Origin: Paenibacillus pinisoli
GTDB taxonomy: Bacteria; Bacillota; Bacilli; Paenibacillales; Paenibacillaceae
Direction: 5' to 3'
Assembly: GCF_003605435.1 (NCBI RefSeq)
Contig: NZ_QXQB01000008.1
Location: 161,645 to 225,644, forward strand
Length of the DNA stretch: 64,000 nucleotides
Translations under genes and position numbers: made by a program
Shown here: positions 25,480 to 33,654 of the stretch, piece after piece
How positions within the stretch are numbered: the stretch's first letter is position 1
Layout: the number at the start of each line of letters is the position of its first letter
Notes under the pieces: model-generated
What the model was told of the DNA's origin: nothing
The model's database searches: none
The model's input: the letters and a program-made list of their open reading frames with translations, nothing else

Positions 25480-25505
25480 TCTAATTTGAGGTGAAGCGAG
25501 AAGCC

Positions 25506-26616
25506 ATGATAGACATTACAGTCAAACAGGATTTGCGTGAAATGGCGAAGCGTCTCCAAGAACTTAGGGGGTCTCTTTGACTTAGACCTGAAGCAGGAGA
25601 TGATCGCCAACTTCGAGGAGAAAATGTCGATGCCTGATTTCTGGGACGACAATGAACGGGCCCAGGGCCTTATTTCCGAATTGAATGCGGTCAAGTCGGT
25701 TGTCGAGCAGTATGCGAAGCTGAACGAAGATCACGAAGAGCTCCAGATGATGCTGGAGCTTGCCGAGGAAGAAGAAGACGAGTCTATGGAGCGGGAGCTC
25801 GCGGAAGGCGTCGAGAAGCTTCTCACTCGTGTTAGTGACTTTGAGCTTCAGCTGCTGCTGAATCAGCCTTATGACAAGCTGAATGCGATCGTTGAGCTGC
25901 ATCCCGGAGCGGGAGGCACAGAGTCCCAGGATTGGGGCATGATGCTTTACAGGATGTACACCCGCTGGTCCGAGAAGCGGGGCTTCAAGGTCGAGGTGCT
26001 GGACTATCAGGACGGCGACGAAGCCGGAATCAAGAGTGTCACGATGCTGATCAAAGGCTACAATGCATATGGATATCTGAAGGCGGAGAAGGGCGTGCAT
26101 CGCCTCGTCCGCATCTCGCCATTCGATTCCGCGGGACGCCGGCATACCTCTTTTGTTTCCTGCGACGTTATGCCGGAGATCGATGATACCATCGAGATCG
26201 AAGTGCGTTCGGAAGATCTGAAGGTCGACACGTACCGCGCGAGCGGCGCCGGCGGGCAGCACGTCAATAAGACGGAATCGGCGATTCGGATTACCCATAT
26301 GCCGACAGGCATCGTGGTAGCTTGCCAGCAAGAACGCTCCCAGATCGCGAACCGCGACCGGGCGATGAAGATGCTGAAGTCGAAGCTCTACGAGCGCAAG
26401 ATCGAAGAGCAGATGAAGGAGCTGGCCGAGATTCGCGGCGTGCAATCCGACATTGCTTGGGGCAGCCAGATCCGTTCGTACGTCTTCCATCCTTACAGCA
26501 TGGTCAAGGATCATCGTACGTCGGTTGAGACCGGCAATGTGGGCGCTGTAATGGACGGCGACCTTGATGCGTTCATCGACGGATACCTGCGCAGTCAGAT
26601 ACGTCACGACGCATAA
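25506..26616 (+). CDS. prfB: Peptide chain release factor 2, made by programmed +1 frameshift
   Basis: RF2 ends translation at UGA and UAA. The first 24 codons from ATG 25506 (MIDITVKQDL...RGSL) end at an in-frame TGA at 25578-25580; reading continues in the +1 frame with GAC at 25579, giving 369 residues. The site is the classic one, CTT-TGA-C after an internal AGGGGG. The rest has SGAGGQHVNKTESAI with the GGQ catalytic loop and RISPFDSAGRRHTSF with the SPF stop-codon-reading motif. RF2 thus regulates its own synthesis: when RF2 is scarce, the ribosome pauses at TGA and shifts. The gene follows secA closely. Confidence 0.97.
25566..25580 (+). other. prfB programmed +1 frameshift site
   Basis: AGGGGG (25566-25571), an internal Shine-Dalgarno, sits at the conserved short distance before CTT (25575-25577) and the TGA stop (25578-25580) followed by C. 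Confidence 0.95.
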
Positions 26617-26658
26617 GGCCTGTTCGCCAAAGATATACTTGTTTTGCATAGCATATAG

Positions 26659-26700
26659 GAAGAGTTCCAACACTGTAACGGTGAGGGAACTCTTCTTTTT
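26659..26700 (+). terminator. Terminator after secA-prfB
   Basis: GAAGAGTTCC (26659-26668) pairs with GGAACTCTTC (26686-26695), followed by five T. Confidence 0.85.
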
Positions 26701-26720
26701 GGAATAAGGAGATGATACGA

Positions 26721-27605
26721 GTGGAAGTGGGAAAGATGAGACGCGGTGACATAGTAAAGCGAAGAAACCCGCAAGCGCAAATGGTATGGAATATTTTTCA
26801 GTTATTGCTTGGTGCAATGATTGTGGCGCTGAGCTTCAACATGTTTTTGGTGCCGAACGGCATTGCATCCGGGGGTGTATCCGGCATCTCGATTTTGGTG
26901 CAGAAGCTAACGGGTATTATCCCTGCGCTTACGCAATGGGCGATTAATATTCCGTTGTTCATTACGGGCCTGCTGCTCCTCGGACGGAAGTTTGGCGCCA
27001 AGACGCTGCTCGGCACATTATTGCTTCCGTTATTCGTCCTGTTGACGGCTTCTGTGCCTGCTCCGACAGATAATCCGATCCTGGCTGCTATCTATGGCGG
27101 CATCGGAGTTGGCCTTGGCCTTGGCTTGGTATTCCGCGGAGGCGGCTCTACAGGCGGTCTGGACCTGGCAGCACAGCTGCTTCATCGCTATACCGGTCTG
27201 CCATACAGCCTAGCTGTCGTGTGCTTCGACGGCTGCGTCATTATAGCGGCGGGATTCATCTTTTCGCCGGAGACTTCGCTTTACGCGCTGATCGGATTAT
27301 TTGTAACCAGCAAAACGATCGATTTTGTGCAAAATGGCCTGCAGCTCTCCAAGGTGGCGTTCATCATTAGCGACCATACGGAGGAGGTGGCCAAAGCGAT
27401 TCTGGATGATCTGGACCGGGGGCTTACCCGCTTGGATGGCCATGGCGGCTATACAGGTGCGGGCCGTACGGTGCTGATGGTTGTGGTGGGGCAGAATGAG
27501 GTTCCGAAATTGAAGCAGCTGGTACGGGACATTGATTCGGGCGCATTTGTGATTATTAGTAATACAGCAGAGGTGCTTGGACAGGGCTTTAAGCTGGAAA
27601 GCTGA
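26721..27605 (+). CDS. YitT family membrane protein
   Basis: A 294-residue integral membrane protein with about five or six transmembrane helices (FQLLLGAMIVALSFNMFLV, TLLGTLLLPLFVLLTASV, GGIGVGLGLGLVFRGGG, YSLAVVCFDGCVIIAAGFI) followed by a cytosolic DUF2179 domain (VAFIISDHTEEVAKAILDDL, GAFVIISNTAEVLGQGF). The family is widespread in Firmicutes, sometimes in several copies; its transport role is not established. I choose GTG 26721, nine bases after AAGGAG; ATG 26712 directly abuts that site. It is separated from prfB by a terminator and from argC by a long leader. Confidence 0.85.
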   Translation: MEVGKMRRGDIVKRRNPQAQMVWNIFQLLLGAMIVALSFNMFLVPNGIASGGVSGISILVQKLTGIIPALTQWAINIPLFITGLLLLGRKFGAKTLLGTLLLPLFVLLTASVPAPTDNPILAAIYGGIGVGLGLGLVFRGGGSTGGLDLAAQLLHRYTGLPYSLAVVCFDGCVIIAAGFIFSPETSLYALIGLFVTSKTIDFVQNGLQLSKVAFIISDHTEEVAKAILDDLDRGLTRLDGHGGYTGAGRTVLMVVVGQNEVPKLKQLVRDIDSGAFVIISNTAEVLGQGFKLES

Positions 27606-27687
27606 CAAGCGGATGAATATCGCCTTCCACTCTCTGACAACAAGCGAATCCTTCTCTGGAATGGCAGAAAAAGACGGCGAATTGGCG

Positions 27688-27716
27688 TTGTATTAATATT
27701 AGCATCGCTGTATAAT
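27688..27716 (+). promoter_or_regulatory. Sigma-A promoter of the arginine operon
   Basis: TTGTAT (27688-27693), 17 bases, TATAAT (27711-27716). It leaves a leader of about 250 bases before argC. Confidence 0.65.
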
Positions 27717-27807
27717 AATACACGACGAACTTATATTTCCACGAACTTCTGAATGATGTACAATAAGAAGTTGTAGATAAAAAACCAAGCTTTTCCTTCG
27801 GGATTGC

Positions 27808-27825
27808 GGATGAATACTTATTCGC
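27808..27825 (+). promoter_or_regulatory. ARG box candidate (ArgR/AhrC operator)
   Basis: GATGAATACTTATTCGCA contains TGAAT-4-ATTCG, a near-complete match to the arginine repressor half-site pair TGAAT-4-ATTCA. It lies about 90 bases after the likely transcription start, in the argC leader. Confidence 0.6.
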
Positions 27826-27849
27826 AGGCACGCGGGGAAGAGCGCTATA

Positions 27850-27953
27850 CATAGAGCCGAGGCCCTGCGAGGATGCTGCTGGAAATCGGCTTTGCCAAGA
27901 TTAGAACCGCATTCTGAGCTGACGGGTCCTCTGCCCGGGTCCAGCAGCGGTTC
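27850..27953 (+). other. Structured argC leader with overlapping alternative stems
   Basis: GCTGCTGGA (27875-27883) can pair with TCCAGCAGC (27940-27948), while GAACCGC (27904-27910) can pair with GCGGTTC (27947-27953). The two 3' arms share bases 27947-27948, so the stems compete. A CATAGAGCCGAG stretch at 27850-27861 recurs before argH. No T-run follows, so this would act on translation or RNA stability rather than by termination. Confidence 0.4.
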
Positions 27954-27971
27954 GCAAGTGGGGAGAGATGC

Positions 27972-29024
27972 ATGATGAGCAAGAAGATGGGTGTAGCGAT
28001 TGTTGGTTCAACCGGTTATGGCGGAGTAGAATTGATGCGTTTATTGGAGTCGCATCCTTATGCGGAAGTAACCTCGGTTATTTCCTCCTCCAGCGCGGGA
28101 ACGCCGATTGCGGAAGGATATCCGCATCTGACGGGCATCCGCGAAGAGCTGCTGGATGGCGTAGATGCTGGGGCTATCAAGGCTAAGGCGGATGTTGTTT
28201 TCCTGGCTACGCCTGCGGGCGTGGCATCCAAGCTGGCTCCGGAGTATTTGGAAGCCGGTCTGAAAGTGATTGATTTGTCCGGCGACTTCCGTCTGAAGTC
28301 TCCTGCGTTGTACGAGCAATGGTACAAGAAGCCTGCTGCGGACGAAGCGTATTTGCAGAAGGCGGTATTCGGCCTTGCGGAGATCTATGGCGAGAACGTG
28401 AGAGGCGCCGACTTCATCTCCAATCCGGGCTGCTATCCGACAGCGACTTTGCTGGGACTCGTGCCAGCGATCAGAGCAGGCTTTATCGATCCGGCTTCGA
28501 TTATTATCGATGCTAAGTCCGGCATCTCCGGCGCAGGCCGCGGGGCATCCCTGGGCACGCATTATTCGGAATTGAACGAGAATTTCAAGGCTTACAAGGT
28601 GAATCAGCATCAGCATATTCCTGAGATCGAGATGGTCTTGTCCGATGCGGCGGGTGCGCCGGTTGTGACGACCTTTACGACTCATTTGGTGCCAATGACG
28701 CGCGGCATTATGTCGACGATGTATGCAACCGTTAAGGATAACAGAAGCCTTGGCGATTTTATTGAATTGTATAAAGAGTTTTATGAAGGCCGCCGCTTCG
28801 TGCGCATTCGTCCTGAAGGGCAGTGGCCGGCGACGAAGGAAGTATGGGGCTCCAACTACTGCGATATCGGTTTTGCGGTTGATGCGCGCACGAACCGGGT
28901 TACGATTGTTTCGGTTATCGACAATCTGGTGAAGGGCGCGGCAGGTCAAGCGATCCAGAACTTAAATCTATTGATGGGCTGGGATGAGGCGTCAGGTCTG
29001 CAATTCGTTCCTGCTTATCCGTAA
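27972..29024 (+). CDS. argC: N-acetyl-gamma-glutamyl-phosphate reductase
   Basis: ArgC reduces N-acetylglutamyl phosphate to the semialdehyde using NADPH, the third step of arginine synthesis. The 350-residue protein has the N-terminal nucleotide-binding VAIVGSTGYGGVELMRLLES and the active-site cysteine in FISNPGCYPTATLLG, followed by DAKSGISGAGRGAS. The start is ATG 27972 after GGGGAGAG; a second ATG follows directly. First gene of the argC-J-B-D set. Confidence 0.96.
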   Translation: MMSKKMGVAIVGSTGYGGVELMRLLESHPYAEVTSVISSSSAGTPIAEGYPHLTGIREELLDGVDAGAIKAKADVVFLATPAGVASKLAPEYLEAGLKVIDLSGDFRLKSPALYEQWYKKPAADEAYLQKAVFGLAEIYGENVRGADFISNPGCYPTATLLGLVPAIRAGFIDPASIIIDAKSGISGAGRGASLGTHYSELNENFKAYKVNQHQHIPEIEMVLSDAAGAPVVTTFTTHLVPMTRGIMSTMYATVKDNRSLGDFIELYKEFYEGRRFVRIRPEGQWPATKEVWGSNYCDIGFAVDARTNRVTIVSVIDNLVKGAAGQAIQNLNLLMGWDEASGLQFVPAYP

Positions 29025-29061
29025 TTATACTACCTAATGGTAAAGGGAGAAACGATCCACG

Positions 29062-30303
29062 ATGGGACAGGATACTGCGTCAACTCCGTTCACAATAGTA
29101 GCGGACGGTTCGATTACAACGCCTAAAGGCTTTCGGGCCGGAGGACTTCATTGCGGTTTGAAAAAAACAACACGCCACGACCTGGGCGCGATCGTCTGCG
29201 AAGTGCCGGCGACGGCGGCAGGCGTCTATACGACGAACGTATTCCAGGCTGCTCCGCTGCAAGTGACCAGGGAAAGCATCGCAGCCGAGGGTCTGCTCCA
29301 AGCGGTGCTTGTGAATAGCGGCAATGCCAATGCTTGCACAGGCGAGCAAGGCGACGCGGATGCCTATGAGATGCGCGCGAGATTCGCGGAAGCGATCGGT
29401 GTGCCGGCTGATCATGTCGCGGTAGCATCGACGGGCGTCATCGGCGAGAATTTGAAGATGGACAAAGTCCGCAGCGGCATTGACGCGCTGCCTTCCCAGC
29501 TGGACGGCGGCCAAGCAGGCGCGGACGGCTTCTGCCAAGCGATTCTGACGACCGATCTGGTACAGAAGATGGTGTGCGTCGAGCTTGAGCTGGACGGCCA
29601 GACTGTAACGGTTGCTGGCGCGGCCAAAGGCTCCGGCATGATCCATCCGAATATGGCTACGATGCTGGGCTTCGTGACAACGGATGCGAAGATCGGCAGC
29701 GAAGCGCTGCAAACTCTGTTGCGCCAGGCGACGGACCTGACGTTCAATATGATTACGGTGGATGGCGATACAAGCACAAACGATATGCTTGTGGCTATGG
29801 CAAGCGGCTTGGTCGATCACACCGAGCTGACGCCTGCGCATGAAGGCTGGGCGGCATTCGCTGCTGCGCTCCGTTATGTCTGCGAAGTGCTGGCGAAAGC
29901 GATCGCCAGAGACGGCGAGGGCGCTACGAAGCTGGTAGAGGTTCAAGTGCATGGTGCGGTCAGCGACGATTCGGCAGCGGCTATTGCGAAGACGGTTATC
30001 GGCTCCTCGCTGGTGAAGTCGGCCGTATTCGGTGCAGATGCGAACTGGGGCCGGATTATCGCCGCAGTTGGGCGCGCGGGACAGCCGGTTAACCCGGCCA
30101 CCGTCGACATTCGCTTGGGCGATATCGTGACGCTTGCGCAATCCCGTCCGGTCGCATTTGATGAAGATGCTGCGCTGGAATATTTGAAGGGCGATACAGT
30201 GGTGATCGTTGTAGAGCTTCATAACGGGGAAGGCTCGGCGACAGCTTGGGGCTGTGACCTGACATATGATTACGTCCGCATCAATGCGGCATATCGGACT
30301 TAA
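29062..30303 (+). CDS. argJ: Bifunctional ornithine acetyltransferase / N-acetylglutamate synthase
   Basis: ArgJ recycles the acetyl group from N-acetylornithine to glutamate, and in bifunctional forms also uses acetyl-CoA. The 413-residue precursor has the self-cleavage site MIHPNMATMLGFVTTDA, where the Thr of ATML becomes the catalytic N-terminal nucleophile of the beta chain. Other conserved parts are GVYTTNVFQAAPL, VLVNSGNANACTG and FGADANWGRIIAA. AAAGGGAG precedes ATG 29062. No separate argA or argE is seen here, fitting the cyclic pathway. Confidence 0.96.
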   Translation: MGQDTASTPFTIVADGSITTPKGFRAGGLHCGLKKTTRHDLGAIVCEVPATAAGVYTTNVFQAAPLQVTRESIAAEGLLQAVLVNSGNANACTGEQGDADAYEMRARFAEAIGVPADHVAVASTGVIGENLKMDKVRSGIDALPSQLDGGQAGADGFCQAILTTDLVQKMVCVELELDGQTVTVAGAAKGSGMIHPNMATMLGFVTTDAKIGSEALQTLLRQATDLTFNMITVDGDTSTNDMLVAMASGLVDHTELTPAHEGWAAFAAALRYVCEVLAKAIARDGEGATKLVEVQVHGAVSDDSAAAIAKTVIGSSLVKSAVFGADANWGRIIAAVGRAGQPVNPATVDIRLGDIVTLAQSRPVAFDEDAALEYLKGDTVVIVVELHNGEGSATAWGCDLTYDYVRINAAYRT

Positions 30304-30340
30304 GGGGCCAATAAGGCTGCAGGGTGGAGGAAGAAGCATA

Positions 30341-31144
30341 ATGGAACAGCGGTTTGTGATGAAATGCGGCGGAAGCACGCTTGCGGCTTTGCCGGATGAC
30401 TTTTTTGGAGAGCTGCGGGAGCTGCAGCAATCCGGCGTGAAGCCGGTCATCGTGCATGGAGGCGGACCTGCCATCTCGGAGACGTTGACCAAGCTTGGCA
30501 TTGAGACGGAATTCGTGAACGGCCTGCGCAAGACAAACGACGATGTGCTGGATGTCGTGGAGATGGTGCTTGCCGGCCGAATCAATAAAGAAATTGTGCG
30601 CAAAATCGGAACAAACGGCGCGCAAGCGCTGGGCTTGTCTGGCGTGGACGGCGGGTTGATCCAAGCACGTCCGGTTGCCAATGCGTCCGAAATCGGTTTT
30701 GTAGGCGATGTGACAGACGTGAAGTCGAGCATCATCGAAGGCATTATGGATATGGACTATATTCCGGTCATTGCGCCAATCGGGATCGATGCAAACGGAC
30801 AGCGCTACAACATCAACGCCGATACAGCGGCGGGTGCAGTCGCTTCCCGCCTGGGCGTAGAGCGGATGATTGTGGTGACGGATGTGCCGGGCATCTTGAA
30901 GACGGTGAACGGGGAGAAGCAAGTGCTTCCTACCGTAACCGTTGAAGAGATCGAAGAGATGATCGCAAGCGGCGAAATATACGGCGGCATGATTCCGAAG
31001 GTTCGTGCAGCTATTCAGTGCATTCAAGGACGCGTGCGGGAGGTTGTCATCGTAAGCGGCCAAGAGGCTGGCGTATTGACCCGCGCAGTGCGCGAGGGCG
31101 GCGTCGGCACAAGCATCGTACAAAGCACGGAAGGGCAGGTGTAA
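30341..31144 (+). CDS. argB: Acetylglutamate kinase
   Basis: ArgB phosphorylates N-acetylglutamate, the usual feedback point for arginine. The 267-residue amino-acid kinase fold shows VMKCGGSTL at the N-terminus, VIVHGGGPAISE for substrate and phosphate binding, FVNGLRKTNDDVLDVVEMVL, and GGMIPKVRAAIQCI near the end. Start at ATG 30341 (MEQRFVMKCGG) with GGTGGAGGAAG upstream; an upstream in-frame ATG at 30266 would overlap argJ by 38 bases and has no good ribosome site. The length is a little short of arginine-sensitive ArgB with the N-terminal extra helix, which suggests the arginine-insensitive type; this is inference. Confidence 0.96.
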   Translation: MEQRFVMKCGGSTLAALPDDFFGELRELQQSGVKPVIVHGGGPAISETLTKLGIETEFVNGLRKTNDDVLDVVEMVLAGRINKEIVRKIGTNGAQALGLSGVDGGLIQARPVANASEIGFVGDVTDVKSSIIEGIMDMDYIPVIAPIGIDANGQRYNINADTAAGAVASRLGVERMIVVTDVPGILKTVNGEKQVLPTVTVEEIEEMIASGEIYGGMIPKVRAAIQCIQGRVREVVIVSGQEAGVLTRAVREGGVGTSIVQSTEGQV

Positions 31145-31150
31145 TGATAG

Positions 31151-32338
31151 ATGAGCGATAATAATACGGCTGTAGCCGGAGCATCTTTGCTTCCTACATA
31201 CGCGCGCTATCCCCTCACTCTGGTCAAGGGCGAAGGAAGCTGGCTGTGGGATGATGCCGGGAACCGCTATCTGGACTTTATGAGCGGCATTGCCGTAACG
31301 AATTTGGGCCATGCGCCGGCGCGGATCAAAGAAGCGCTCCTCCAGCAGCTTGACCAACTGTGGCATGTATCCAACCTGTTTCACATTCCGAATCAAGCGG
31401 ATGCGGCTAAGCTGCTGACGGACAATAGCTGCGGCGACGCCGTATTCTTCTGCAACTCGGGCGCAGAGGCGAACGAAGCGGCGATTAAGCTGGCCCGCCG
31501 TTATCAGCAGCTGGTGCAGAACAACGGCCGTTATGAAATCATAACGTTCGAGCAGTCGTTCCATGGACGTACGCTGGCGACGCTGACGGCAACAGGGCAA
31601 GCGAAAGTGAAGGAAGGTTTTGCTCCGCTGCCGGAAGGCTTCAAGTATATTGCTTACAACGACATTGCAGCGCTGGAGACGGCGGTTAGCGACAAGACGG
31701 CTGCCATCATGCTGGAGCTGGTTCAAGCGGAAGGCGGTATTCACCCGGTTGACCAGACTTACATTCAGCAAGTTGCCGATCTGTGCCAGCGCGAAGGCAT
31801 TCTGCTCATCGTCGACGAGATTCAGACGGGCATCGGCCGTACAGGCAAGCTGTTCGCTTATGAGCATTTTGGCATCGAGCCGGATATCTTCACGTTGGCC
31901 AAAGGTCTCGGAAGCGGCTTCCCGGTCGGCGCTATGGTAGCGAAGGAGAAGCTGCGCGAAGGCTTCGGCGCAGGCAGCCACGGCTCCACCTTCGGCGGTA
32001 CGCCGATTGCTACAGCAGTCGTGAAAGCGACGCTGGAGACTATCGTAGGCGACGGCCTGTCTGACAGAGCGGCAGCGCAAGGCGAATATCTCATGTCGCA
32101 GCTTCGCGAGAAGCTGTCCGGTGCAAGCTTTGTGAAGGAAGTTCGCGGTCTTGGCTTGTTGGTCGGCATTGAATGCACAGGTCCGGTAGCGGATGTGATC
32201 ACAGAAGCGCAGAAGCGCGGTTTGCTCGTCATTACGGCTGGACCGAATGTCGTTCGCCTGCTGCCTAACTTGCTGGTCACGAACGAAGAGATTGATGAAG
32301 CTGTAGCTATCTTGGCGGAGCTTTTGAGCGCTAGATAA
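31151..32338 (+). CDS. argD: Acetylornithine aminotransferase
   Basis: ArgD makes N-acetylornithine from the semialdehyde with glutamate as amino donor. The 395-residue class III aminotransferase has FCNSGAEANEAAIKLAR for PLP phosphate binding, FHGRTLATL, LIVDEIQTGIGRTGKLF with the PLP-pairing Asp, and FTLAKGLGSGFPVGAM with the Schiff-base Lys. It starts seven bases after argB. After it comes the repeat-rich gap before argF. Confidence 0.96.
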   Translation: MSDNNTAVAGASLLPTYARYPLTLVKGEGSWLWDDAGNRYLDFMSGIAVTNLGHAPARIKEALLQQLDQLWHVSNLFHIPNQADAAKLLTDNSCGDAVFFCNSGAEANEAAIKLARRYQQLVQNNGRYEIITFEQSFHGRTLATLTATGQAKVKEGFAPLPEGFKYIAYNDIAALETAVSDKTAAIMLELVQAEGGIHPVDQTYIQQVADLCQREGILLIVDEIQTGIGRTGKLFAYEHFGIEPDIFTLAKGLGSGFPVGAMVAKEKLREGFGAGSHGSTFGGTPIATAVVKATLETIVGDGLSDRAAAQGEYLMSQLREKLSGASFVKEVRGLGLLVGIECTGPVADVITEAQKRGLLVITAGPNVVRLLPNLLVTNEEIDEAVAILAELLSAR

Positions 32339-32387
32339 GGTTTTAAGAGGTTTTTTAATTATTCTTTTATACCAAGGGCAGCGGAAA

Positions 32388-32501
32388 GAAACAATTATTA
32401 TGGAGAAACGAAGTGTTCGCCTTTGCAGTCGGCAGGTTACCTTAGCAACTCCAATTCAAAAACCTGCTGACTGGAACAGCGATCGGAATAATAATTGGTT
32501 C
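32388..32501 (+). repeat. 114-base nested inverted repeat between argD and argF
   Basis: Outer arms GAAACAATTATTAT (32388-32401) and ATAATAATTGGTTC (32488-32501) are inverted copies with one mismatch. Inside are TGTTC (32414-32418) with GAACA (32474-32478), and CAGTCGGCAGGTT (32426-32438) with AACCTGCTGACTG (32461-32473), 13 pairs with one G-U. This could be a small non-autonomous mobile element or a structured RNA in the operon leader of argF. No coding potential seen. Confidence 0.6.
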
Positions 32502-32529
32502 TAGCAGCGTATGTCTTGGCTAATATTGT

Positions 32530-32637
32530 GCTTACGAAGTGGTTTTGCATACGCAAAACCTAAGTATCGCTTACGAAGTAAGGTTTGCTCCGCAAACCTT
32601 AGCTTATGCTTACGAAGTGGTTTTGCTCCGCAAAACC
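32530..32637 (+). repeat. Three tandem hairpin repeats before argF
   Basis: The sequence GCTTACGAAGT occurs at 32530-32540, 32569-32579 and 32608-32618, spaced 39 bases apart. Each copy is followed by a hairpin: GGTTTTGC/GCAAAACC (copies 1 and 3) or AAGGTTTGC/GCAAACCTT (copy 2). The second copy differs in both arms in a way that keeps pairing. The last hairpin ends four bases before the argF ribosome site AGGAGGG. Not a CRISPR: too few and too short. Confidence 0.75.
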
Positions 32638-32653
32638 TTTAGGAGGGAACATC

Positions 32654-33610
32654 ATGCAAGCAGTGAACGAAGAAATGGCCCATAGCTTGAAAGGGCGCGA
32701 CTTTTTGATGCTGGTTGATTTTACGAAAGAAGAGCTGCACTACCTGATCAACCTGGCTATCGATCTGAAACAAAAGCAAAAAGCAGGCGAAACCCATCAC
32801 ATTCTGAAGGGCAAAACGCTGGGTATGATTTTCGAGAAATCGTCGACGCGCACGCGCGTTTCGTTCGAAGTCGGTATGTACCAGCTCGGCGGACAAGGCT
32901 TGTTCCTGAGCAGCAACGATCTGCAGATCGGCCGCGGCGAGACCATCTGGGATACAGCGCAGACGCTGTCCCGTTACCTGGACGGCATCATGATCCGTAC
33001 GTTCGCGCACCGCAAAGTGGTAGAGCTGGCTAGAGGCGCGACGATTCCGGTTATCAACGGTCTGACGGATCTGTCCCACCCATGCCAGGCGCTGGCTGAC
33101 TTCCAGACTATTTATGAGAAGAAGGGAACGCTTGAAGGTCTGAAAATGGCTTACATTGGCGACGGCAACAATATGGCGCATTCCCTGATGATGGGCGCAG
33201 CCAAGCTTGGCATGCACATGTCCATCGCAACTCCGGAAGGCTACGAGCCGGATTCCGATCTTGTCCGCCAGACGCAAGCGAATGCGGCTGAGACAGGCTC
33301 CCGCCTTGTGATCTGCCACGATCCGAAGGAAGCTGTTGCTGATGCCGATATCATTTATACGGACGTGTGGGCAAGCATGGGCCAAGAAGCGGAGCAGAAG
33401 GAGCGCGAAGTCGCGTTTGCGAACTTCCAGGTGAACGACGAGCTGGCGAAGTACGCGAAGAAGGACTTCCAATTCATGCACTGTCTTCCGGCGCATCGCG
33501 GCGAAGAAGTGAGCGAAAGCGTCATCGACGGCGCGCAATCCATTATTTTCGACCAGGCAGAGAACCGTCTCCATGCGCAAAAAGCGATCATGGCGGCAAT
33601 CATGTCCTAA
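32654..33610 (+). CDS. argF: Ornithine carbamoyltransferase
   Basis: ArgF joins ornithine and carbamoyl phosphate to give citrulline. The 318-residue protein has the carbamoyl-phosphate motif EKSSTRTRVSFEVGMYQ, the ornithine-side HPCQALADFQTI motif, and FMHCLPAHRGEEV with the catalytic Cys. Start ATG 32654 with AGGAGGG 7 bases upstream; an earlier in-frame ATG at 32606 lies inside the third hairpin repeat. It is followed 44 bases later by argG. Confidence 0.97.
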   Translation: MQAVNEEMAHSLKGRDFLMLVDFTKEELHYLINLAIDLKQKQKAGETHHILKGKTLGMIFEKSSTRTRVSFEVGMYQLGGQGLFLSSNDLQIGRGETIWDTAQTLSRYLDGIMIRTFAHRKVVELARGATIPVINGLTDLSHPCQALADFQTIYEKKGTLEGLKMAYIGDGNNMAHSLMMGAAKLGMHMSIATPEGYEPDSDLVRQTQANAAETGSRLVICHDPKEAVADADIIYTDVWASMGQEAEQKEREVAFANFQVNDELAKYAKKDFQFMHCLPAHRGEEVSESVIDGAQSIIFDQAENRLHAQKAIMAAIMS

Positions 33611-33654
33611 TTGCATAGATATATTTTATAAGTGAAGGGATGTAAGAGGAGATC

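Larger units (their letters stand above)
27606..27971. other. argC leader and promoter region
   Basis: 366 bases without a gene. It holds a sigma-A promoter, an ARG-box-like palindrome and a structured leader, each listed separately. No terminator for the YitT gene is visible, so some read-through into argC is possible. Confidence 0.6.
32339..32653. other. argD-argF intergenic region
   Basis: 315 bases with no gene. Apart from the two repeat structures listed separately, the first 48 bases are T-rich without a clear terminator. Whether argD and argF share a transcript cannot be told. Confidence 0.6.

Noticed and set aside
27850..27971. T-box riboswitch before argC
   Set aside because: No AGGGTGGNACCGCG box, no recognisable specifier stem and no terminator; GAACCGC looks similar but is part of another pairing.
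29080..30744. Very long open frame on the minus strand opposite argJ and argB
   Set aside because: The plus-strand genes are certain; long opposite frames are common in this codon-biased DNA. The translation is Arg/His/Ser-rich without domain signs. The same holds for long minus-strand frames opposite argB-argD, uvrB, secA and prfB.
32530..32637. CRISPR array
   Set aside because: Only three short units (11 bases plus hairpins), no unique spacers of CRISPR size and no cas genes.
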